Below, one piece after another: positions 58,409 through 64,000 of a DNA stretch of 64,000 nt (the first letter of the stretch is position 1; the number at the start of each line of letters is the position of its first letter). The notes beneath the pieces are model-generated. The model searched no databases, was not told the origin of the DNA, and worked only from the letters and a program-made list of their open reading frames with translations. Origin of the DNA: Sphingomonas sp. FARSPH (GTDB taxonomy: Bacteria; Pseudomonadota; Alphaproteobacteria; Sphingomonadales; Sphingomonadaceae); the NCBI RefSeq assembly GCF_003355005.1, contig NZ_CP029985.1, positions 434,001 through 498,000 of the forward strand, in the 5' to 3' direction. Made by a program: the position numbers and the translations under genes.

Positions 58409-59308
58409 TCAGTCGACCCAGTCGAGTCCCATGTCGCGATAGACGGCGCGGTCCTCGTCCCACCCCTCCTTCACCTTGACGTGCAGGTAGAGGTGGACGG
58501 GGCAGCCCATGATCGCGGCGAGTTCGGTCCGCGCGCGTGCGCCGATCTCGCGGATGCGCGCGCCCCCCTTGCCCAGCACGATCGCGCGCTGCGTCGGGCG
58601 CTCGACGAGAATCTGCTGGTGGATTTCCACCGATCCGTCGGGGCGCTCGCTGTACTTCTCCGTTTCGACCGCGCTGGCATAGGGCAGTTCGGCGTGCAGC
58701 TGCAGGTACAATTGCTCGCGCGTCACCTCGCTGGCGAGCGCGCGCTCGCTGGCGTCGGACACCTGATCCTCGGGATAGTGCCAGGGGCCCTCGGGCATCG
58801 CGGCGGCGAGCGCGTTCTTGAGTTCGGCGAGGCCATCGCCGGTCTGCGCGGAGACGAACCAGGTATCGGCGAAGGTCATCATCGCGTTGAGCTTCTCGGC
58901 ATGGAGCAGCAGCTTCGGCTTGTCGGCGACGTCGACCTTGTTGAGGACGAGTATCTTGGGTTCCGGCCGATCCTTCAGCGCGGCGACGATGCCCTCGACC
59001 TTGGGGCCGATCCCGCCCTTACCGTCGACGACGAGCGCGATCATGTCCGCGCCCTCCGTCCCGCCCCACGCGGCGGCGACCATCGCGCGATCCAGCCGGC
59101 GCTGCGGTTCGAAGATACCGGGCGTGTCGACGAGCAGGATCTGCGCCGCATCCTGGATCGCGACGCCGAGCAATTTGGTGCGCGTCGTCTGCGCCTTGGG
59201 ACTGACGATCGCGACTTTCTGGCCGACGAGCGCATTGACCAGCGTCGACTTGCCGGCGTTCGGCGCGCCGACGACCGCAACGAGGCCGCAATGTTGGGTT
59301 TGGGTCAT
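58409..59308 (-). CDS. era: GTPase Era
   Basis: Essential GTPase for 30S ribosome assembly. Start at 59306-59308 gives MTQTQHCGLVAVVGAPNAGK. G1 GAPNAGKST, G2 region TTRTK, G3 DTPGIFEP, G4 NKVD, and a C-terminal KH domain with LGKGGARIREIG. 299 residues. Last of a lepB-rnc-era operon. Confidence 0.97.
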   Translation of the reverse strand: MTQTQHCGLVAVVGAPNAGKSTLVNALVGQKVAIVSPKAQTTRTKLLGVAIQDAAQILLVDTPGIFEPQRRLDRAMVAAAWGGTEGADMIALVVDGKGGIGPKVEGIVAALKDRPEPKILVLNKVDVADKPKLLLHAEKLNAMMTFADTWFVSAQTGDGLAELKNALAAAMPEGPWHYPEDQVSDASERALASEVTREQLYLQLHAELPYASAVETEKYSERPDGSVEIHQQILVERPTQRAIVLGKGGARIREIGARARTELAAIMGCPVHLYLHVKVKEGWDEDRAVYRDMGLDWVD

Positions 59309-59387
59309 GGGGTGCCTGTTATCGCCGAATCCCAAAGATTGCGATGGGCCGCGGCCGTCCCATTCCCCGGGACGGGTTCGAGGCCCC

Positions 59388-60104
59388 TTAGCCCCGCACC
59401 TTTTCCAGCATCGCCTTGGCGGCGGCGGTTTCGGCGTCCTGCTTGCTGGTGCCGGTGGCGCTCGCTTCCAGCTGGCGGCCGATCCGGACCTGTATGGTGA
59501 AGCGCGGCGCGTGGTGCGGGCCGGAGCGGTCGAGGATCGCATATTCTGGCGGCTTGCGGTTGTTCGCCGCGGCCCATTCCTGCAACGCCGACTTGGGATG
59601 CTGCGGCGCCTTGTCGGTGCGGTGCAGCCGGTCCGCCCAGGCCTTGCGGATGAAGGCGCGCGCGCCGTCCAGCCCGGTTTCGCAATAATAAGCGCCGATC
59701 AGCGCCTCCATCACGTCGCCCAGGATATTGTCGCTGTCGGACGCACCGTCGTCGCGCGCCTGCTTGCCGAGCCTGAGATGCGCGCGCACGCCCAGGCTGC
59801 GCGCGACCTCGGCACAGACATGGCCGGTGACGAGCGCGTTGAGCCGTTTCGACAACAGCCCCTCGGGCTCGTTCGGAAACAGCTCCCACAGCCATTCCGC
59901 CATGACGAGGCCGAGCACGCGATCGCCCAGGAACTCCAGCCGCTCGTAATTCTCCGCCGCCTGGCTGCCATGCGTCAGCGCTCGGGCATAGGGGGCAAGG
60001 TCGCCGGGCTCGCGACCGAACGTCGTCGTGACCCAGGTCTTGAGATCGGCGTTCAGAAGCCCTCTCCCGTCCGTCCCCAGCGCCAGCCGGACAGCCACGT
60101 CCAT
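59388..60104 (-). CDS. rnc: Ribonuclease III
   Basis: Double-stranded RNA endonuclease. Signature ERLEFLGDRVLGLVMAEWL and the second acidic site DVMEALIGAYYCETG, then a C-terminal dsRBD with PKSALQEWAAANNRKPPEY and ASGTSKQDAE-like segment. The listed ATG overlaps lepB by 52 bp; a later non-ATG start near the lepB stop (giving LNADLKTWV) is possible, so the first 17 residues are uncertain. Confidence 0.95.
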   Translation of the reverse strand: MDVAVRLALGTDGRGLLNADLKTWVTTTFGREPGDLAPYARALTHGSQAAENYERLEFLGDRVLGLVMAEWLWELFPNEPEGLLSKRLNALVTGHVCAEVARSLGVRAHLRLGKQARDDGASDSDNILGDVMEALIGAYYCETGLDGARAFIRKAWADRLHRTDKAPQHPKSALQEWAAANNRKPPEYAILDRSGPHHAPRFTIQVRIGRQLEASATGTSKQDAETAAAKAMLEKVRG

Positions 60105-60889
60105 GGCCTCAGCAGCGACGCGGCGCCGTTGTTCGACGCGAAGGTCACCACGGCCTTGCCCTCGATCCGCTCCATCGGGATATAGCCCATGCCCGCGGGA
60201 TAGGGGAAACGGCTGTCCGCGCTATCGTCGCGGTTGTCGCCCATCAGAAAGACGTCGCCGGCGGGCACCGTGTAGAGCGCGGTGTCGTCGCGGTCGGGCA
60301 GTTCCGCCTGGTCGAGCACCATGTACGTGCGCCCGTTCGGCAGCGTCTCGCGGAACTGTGGATAACGGCAGATCGGCTGCCCCTGCGCATCCGTGTCGAG
60401 GAAGGGCGCGCCGCATTTCTGCGCATCGAAATTGAGCGAGAGCGGCAACACGAAGTCGGCGACACGCTGCTTGGGGATCGGCTTGCCGTTCAGGATGACC
60501 TGTCCGTGCGTCACCTGGATCGTGTCGCCGGGCAGGCCGATGACGCGCTTGATGACGTCGTGGTCGGCATGTTCGGGATCAGTATCGCCCGGCACCGCAC
60601 TGGGCGAGCGGAAGACGACGACGTCGCCGCGCGCGGGCGTGTGCGCGAATATCCGGCCCGGAATCAACGGCACGCCGCCGGGCAGCGACCAGCGCGAATA
60701 GCCGTAATTCCACTTGGTGACGAACAGATAGTCGCCGATCAGCAGCCGGGGCAGCATCGATTCCGAGGGAATCGAGAAGGGCGCGAACACGAAGCTTCTG
60801 AGGATCAGCACCGCGAGCGCGAGCTTGAGCAGGAAGCGGATCGTGTCGGCGGTTTCTGAAGCCTTTGGCTTCGCTGTCGTCGTGGCCAT
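60053..60889 (-). CDS. lepB: Signal peptidase I
   Basis: Cleaves Sec and Tat signal peptides; may also take part in TrbC pilin processing. 278 residues. One N-terminal membrane segment (LLKLALAVLILRSFVFAPFS), nucleophile Ser44 in PSESMLPRL, general-base Lys in IKRVIGLPGD, and the C-terminal GDNRDDSADSRF box. First gene of the lepB-rnc-era operon. Confidence 0.97.
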   Translation of the reverse strand: MATTTAKPKASETADTIRFLLKLALAVLILRSFVFAPFSIPSESMLPRLLIGDYLFVTKWNYGYSRWSLPGGVPLIPGRIFAHTPARGDVVVFRSPSAVPGDTDPEHADHDVIKRVIGLPGDTIQVTHGQVILNGKPIPKQRVADFVLPLSLNFDAQKCGAPFLDTDAQGQPICRYPQFRETLPNGRTYMVLDQAELPDRDDTALYTVPAGDVFLMGDNRDDSADSRFPYPAGMGYIPMERIEGKAVVTFASNNGAASLLRPWTWLSGWRWGRTGEGF

Positions 60890-61028
60890 GACGGAGCCTT
60901 AGCGAGCCTCATGCGTCCTGAGTAGTCGCCTTGCGCATCGTGGCGGCTGCATACGATGCACTTGCGGTCTTACCTTGGCCCGCTACGGAAACGATCGTCA
61001 TATTCCTTCCCCCTACAGGATGATGCCC

Positions 61029-62519
61029 ATGAGCGACTGGTCTGCCATCGAGTCCCTCCCCGCCCATAAGCTCACCGAGCTGTTCGACGCCGATCCGGAG
61101 CGTCTGGCGACGCTCAGCCTCGACGTCGCCGGCATCCATTTCGACTGGTCTAAGACGCACCTGACGCGCGAGGCGATCGACGCGTTCGTCGCGCTCGCCA
61201 ACGCCAAGGGCCTCGCCGCCAAGCGCGACGCGCTGTTCGGCGGCGAACATGTCAACGTGACCGAGGATCGCCCCGTCGAACACACCGCCGAACGCGGTGA
61301 GGGCAAGGCGGAGAGCGTCGCGCGGGCGCGTCAGCTGCACGAGCGGATGCGCGCATTGATCGACGCCATCGAGGCGGGCGCGCTGGGCGACGTCCGCCAC
61401 GTGCTGCACGTCGGCATCGGCGGTTCGGCGCTCGGCCCCGACCTGCTCGTCGACGCGCTGGGGCGTGAGGAGAAGCGCTACGACGTCGCGATCGTCTCCA
61501 ACGTCGACGGCGTCGCGCTGGAGGATGCGATCAAGGACTTCGATCCCGCCGCGACCCTGCTCGTCGTCGCGTCGAAGACGTTCACCACCACCGAGACGAT
61601 GCTCAACGCCACGTCGGCGCTGCAGTGGATGCAGGAGCATGGCGTCGAGGACCCGTACGGAAAGGTCATCGCGCTCACCGCCAGCCCGGAAAAGGCGATC
61701 GAATGGGGCGTCGACGAAACGCGCATCCTGCCGTTCAGCGAAGGCGTCGGCGGGCGCTATTCGCTCTGGTCGTCGATCGGCTTTCCGGCGGCCATCGCGC
61801 TCGGCTGGGCTGCGTTCGAGGAATTGCTCGAAGGTGCGGCGGAGATGGACCGGCATTTCCGCCTGACCGCGCTGCACCAGAATGCACCCGCGATCGCCGC
61901 CTTCGCCGACCTCTATTACACGCAGGTCCGCCACGCCGAGACGCGCGCGCCCTTCGCCTATGACGAGCGGCTGCGGCTGCTGCCGAGCTATCTCCAGCAG
62001 TTGGAAATGGAATCGAACGGCAAGGGCGTGACGGTGGACGGCCAGCCCGTCGGCCGGCCGACCGCGGCGATCACCTGGGGCGGCGTCGGCACCGACGCGC
62101 AGCATGCGGTGTTCCAGCTGCTCCACCAGGGTACGCACCTCGTCCCCGTCGAGTTCATCGCGGTGATCGAGCCCGGCGACACGCTGGCGGAGGACCATCA
62201 CCGCCAATTGCTGCTCAACGCCTTCGCGCAGGGTGCGGCATTGATGAAGGGCAAGCAGGTCGACGATCCGGCACGCTCCTATACCGGCGACCGGCCCTCC
62301 TCGACGTTGCTGCTCGACGTCCTCGACCCGCGCACGCTCGGCGCGCTGATCGCCTTCTACGAGCACCGCGTATTCGTGAACGGCGTGCTGCTCGGCATCA
62401 ACAGCTTCGACCAGTTTGGCGTCGAGCTGGGCAAGGAAATGGCCAAGGCGGCGGACAAGGGCGGGCAAGAGTTCGACCCGTCGACCGAAGACCTGATCCG
62501 CCGCGCCGGTCTGGATTGA
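61029..62519 (+). CDS. pgi: Glucose-6-phosphate isomerase
   Basis: Interconverts glucose-6-phosphate and fructose-6-phosphate. 496 residues. Motifs VLHVGIGGSALGPDLLVDAL, VASKTFTTTETMLNA, GVGGRYSLWSSIGFP and GTHLVPVEFI. The ATG at 61029 is best spaced from AGGA at 61017-61020; two ATGs slightly upstream (61020, 61023) are alternatives. Confidence 0.96.
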   Translation: MSDWSAIESLPAHKLTELFDADPERLATLSLDVAGIHFDWSKTHLTREAIDAFVALANAKGLAAKRDALFGGEHVNVTEDRPVEHTAERGEGKAESVARARQLHERMRALIDAIEAGALGDVRHVLHVGIGGSALGPDLLVDALGREEKRYDVAIVSNVDGVALEDAIKDFDPAATLLVVASKTFTTTETMLNATSALQWMQEHGVEDPYGKVIALTASPEKAIEWGVDETRILPFSEGVGGRYSLWSSIGFPAAIALGWAAFEELLEGAAEMDRHFRLTALHQNAPAIAAFADLYYTQVRHAETRAPFAYDERLRLLPSYLQQLEMESNGKGVTVDGQPVGRPTAAITWGGVGTDAQHAVFQLLHQGTHLVPVEFIAVIEPGDTLAEDHHRQLLLNAFAQGAALMKGKQVDDPARSYTGDRPSSTLLLDVLDPRTLGALIAFYEHRVFVNGVLLGINSFDQFGVELGKEMAKAADKGGQEFDPSTEDLIRRAGLD

Positions 62520-62535
62520 TCGACGCCCGAACGCT

Positions 62536-62565
62536 ATGTGTATGGCTCTGCGGAGCCATACACAT
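62536..62565 (+). promoter_or_regulatory. VapB operator-like perfect palindrome
   Basis: A 13-bp perfect inverted repeat ATGTGTATGGCTC / GAGCCATACACAT around a 4-nt loop. It ends on the ATG of vapB, so a bound VapBC complex would cover the start. The upstream half contains a TATGTGTAT stretch that could be a -10 region. No ribosome-binding site fits between the palindrome and the ATG, so the message may be leaderless. Confidence 0.75.
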
Positions 62566-62776
62566 GCGGACGAACATCGACATTGACGACGCCCTGATGG
62601 CGGAGGCCATGGAGGCACTCGGCACGACAACCAAGCGTGACACCGTGATCGAGTCGCTCCGGCGATCGATCAAGGCGCGCCGACAGCTCGCCGCATTGAA
62701 AGCGCTCGAGGGCCTTGGCTGGGAAGGCGATCTCGACGATATGCGGACGAGCAAATACCTGCCCGAGCCCGAATGA
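62564..62776 (+). CDS. vapB: VapB-type antitoxin
   Basis: A 70-residue ribbon-helix-helix antitoxin: MRTNIDIDDALMAEAMEALG and TTTKRDTVIESLRRSIKARR match the VapB (DUF2191) type. The C-terminal segment WEGDLDDMRTSKYLPEPE is the expected toxin-binding tail. Start overlaps the operator palindrome; its stop overlaps vapC (ATGA). Confidence 0.93.
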   Translation: MRTNIDIDDALMAEAMEALGTTTKRDTVIESLRRSIKARRQLAALKALEGLGWEGDLDDMRTSKYLPEPE

Positions 62777-63183
62777 TCCTCGTGGACAGCAGCGTCTGGA
62801 TCGACAAGCTCGCGAGGCGGACGACGATCCAGACGAAGGTTCTTGAGTCCCTGATCGTCGCCGAACTCGAGATCGGCGTCGGCGACCTGATGCTGGTCGA
62901 GGTGCTGCAAGGCACGCGCGATGGCCGCGCTTTCAGCACGGCCTACGCGCAGATGGCTGAATTCGACCGGGTGCAGATCAGCGACCATCGCGTTGCCATC
63001 GAAGCCGCCCGCAACTACCGTCATCTGCGCGGCCTCGGTATCACGATCCGCAAGACGATCGACACGCTGATCGCGACGCGCTGCATCCTCGATGGCCTTC
63101 CCCTGTTATATAGCGACCGCGATTTCGACCCGTTCGTCCGTCACCTCGGACTGCGACCGGCGCTCGCGCTGCCCTTGGAGTGA
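62773..63183 (+). CDS. vapC: VapC-type PIN-domain toxin
   Basis: A 136-residue PIN ribonuclease. Acidic residues are in MILVDSSVWID (Asp), LMLVEVLQGTRD (Glu), KTIDTLIATRCI (Asp) and LLYSDRDFDPF (Asp), the complete active-site set. Probably cleaves tRNA or rRNA; target unknown. Coupled to vapB. Confidence 0.94.
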   Translation: MILVDSSVWIDKLARRTTIQTKVLESLIVAELEIGVGDLMLVEVLQGTRDGRAFSTAYAQMAEFDRVQISDHRVAIEAARNYRHLRGLGITIRKTIDTLIATRCILDGLPLLYSDRDFDPFVRHLGLRPALALPLE

Positions 63184-63188
63184 TCCCA

Positions 63189-64000
63189 ATGCCTCAGTAC
63201 GACTACGACCTCTTCGTCATCGGGGCGGGCTCCGGCGGCACGCGCGCCAGTCGCGTCGCCTCGGCGCATGGCGCGAAGGTCGCGGTGGCGGAGGAATATC
63301 GCGTCGGCGGCACCTGCGTCATCCGCGGCTGCGTGCCCAAGAAACTGCTCGTCTACGGCGCGCATTTCGCGGAGGACCTGCGCGACGCGGCGCAATTCGG
63401 CTGGGACGTGCCGCAGCCCTGTGCGTTCGACTGGAAACGGCTGCGCGACAATGTGCTGGCCGAGGTCGACCGGATCAACGGCGCCTACAAGCAGACGCTG
63501 GAGAACAACGGCGTCGAGATCATCCCGCAGCGCGCCGTCGTCACGGGCCCGAACAGCGTCCGCCTCGCCGACGGGACGGAAAAGACCGCGGCGCGCATCC
63601 TCGTCGCGGTCGGCGCGCACCCAGCGGTGCCGTCCTGCCCCGGTCACGAGCACGGCATCACCAGCAACGAGGCGTTTCACCTCGACGCCATCCCCAAGCG
63701 CGTGCTGATCGCCGGCGCGGGCTACATCGCCAACGAATTCGCCGGCGTCTTCCACCAGTTCGGTGCGCACGTCATCATCATGAACCGGACGCAGGACATA
63801 TTGCGCGGCTACGATCTGTCGATCCGCGACCGGCTGTTGCAAATCAGCATGATGAAGGGGCTCGAATTCCGCTTCGATGCCGCGTTCGAGGGGATCGACA
63901 AGGGCGAGGACGGCTGTCTGACCGTCAAGATGTCGAACCACGAGCCTGTCACCGTCGACATGGTGATGTTCGCGACCGGCCGCCTGCCCAACACGCAAGG
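63189..64000 (+). CDS. gor: Glutathione-disulfide reductase (3' end outside window)
   Basis: FAD/NADPH enzyme reducing oxidised glutathione. FAD loop YDLFVIGAGSGGTRASRVA, redox pair Cys43/Cys48 in GGTCVIRGCVPKKLLVYGAH, and NADPH loop RVLIAGAGYIANEFAGVFHQ. The CVIRGC variant is typical of alphaproteobacterial enzymes. About 270 codons are visible and the frame is open at the window end. Confidence 0.95.
   Translation, partial: MPQYDYDLFVIGAGSGGTRASRVASAHGAKVAVAEEYRVGGTCVIRGCVPKKLLVYGAHFAEDLRDAAQFGWDVPQPCAFDWKRLRDNVLAEVDRINGAYKQTLENNGVEIIPQRAVVTGPNSVRLADGTEKTAARILVAVGAHPAVPSCPGHEHGITSNEAFHLDAIPKRVLIAGAGYIANEFAGVFHQFGAHVIIMNRTQDILRGYDLSIRDRLLQISMMKGLEFRFDAAFEGIDKGEDGCLTVKMSNHEPVTVDMVMFATGRLPNTQ

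Overview
The window looks like a chromosomal segment of a high-GC alphaproteobacterium, most likely a sphingomonad (Sphingomonas or a relative). The evidence is the GC-rich codon use, an alphaproteobacterial glutathione reductase, a TonB-dependent receptor, a MacAB/NodT efflux set and a clustered propionyl-CoA pathway. The species call is inference; no rRNA gene is present.

Region 1 (1-15.4 kb, core chromosome, all minus strand). A tripartite MacAB-type efflux operon (NodT outer-membrane factor, MacA adaptor, ATPase, permease cut by the window edge) is followed by a propionyl-CoA to succinyl-CoA cluster. That cluster holds acyl-CoA carboxylase alpha and beta, methylmalonyl-CoA epimerase, methylmalonyl-CoA mutase, an enoyl-CoA hydratase and biotin synthase, with a TlpA-like thioredoxin and two LprI-like secreted proteins between them. 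Palindromic repeats are scattered here. Two of them lie in frame inside coding genes (pccA and the mutase), and one pair brackets a small GIY-YIG nuclease gene.

Region 2 (about 15.4-52.3 kb, accessory). This is an integrative and conjugative element (ICE) next to a tRNA-Arg(CCG) gene. Its left part is a defence-like zone: an IetA/IetS-type AAA ATPase and subtilase pair, a small gene broken by an IS3-family element, a DUF5131 three-Cys protein with its partner TcmP, and a convergent DEAD/DEAH helicase. The ICE control section holds ArdA, an FseA-like activator split across two frames (apparent +1 frameshift), a divergent QseM-like DUF2285 protein, a strongly structured non-coding segment, an AlpA-type HTH gene and RepA with iteron-like repeats. 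The transfer section holds DUF2840, TraF, a lytic transglycosylase, a relaxase with DUF3363-type C-terminus, LysR, TraG, CopG, TrbBCDEJKLFGI and DUF2274. An AraC/SDR pair is inserted as cargo. The right end carries a small unknown protein, a TumE-TumA-like toxin-antitoxin pair fused into one frame, and a large serine recombinase whose last codons lie inside the tRNA gene.

Region 3 (52.3-64 kb, core chromosome). It holds nth, dapB, a TonB-dependent receptor, a GFA-family protein, a CobB sirtuin, lepB-rnc-era, pgi, a VapBC module and the start of gor.

The most interesting points are in the ICE. A 68-bp promoter-like element is repeated upstream of both the alpA-type gene and the recombinase operon at almost identical distance from the start codon. 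Twin CTAT-N9-ATAG boxes precede traG and trbB next to a LysR gene. An FseA-like frameshift junction lies opposite a QseM-like gene, and a roughly 146-nt structured segment precedes alpA. The DUF5131/TcmP/helicase cluster is a candidate uncharacterised defence system. The left end of the ICE was not resolved by an obvious tRNA repeat.
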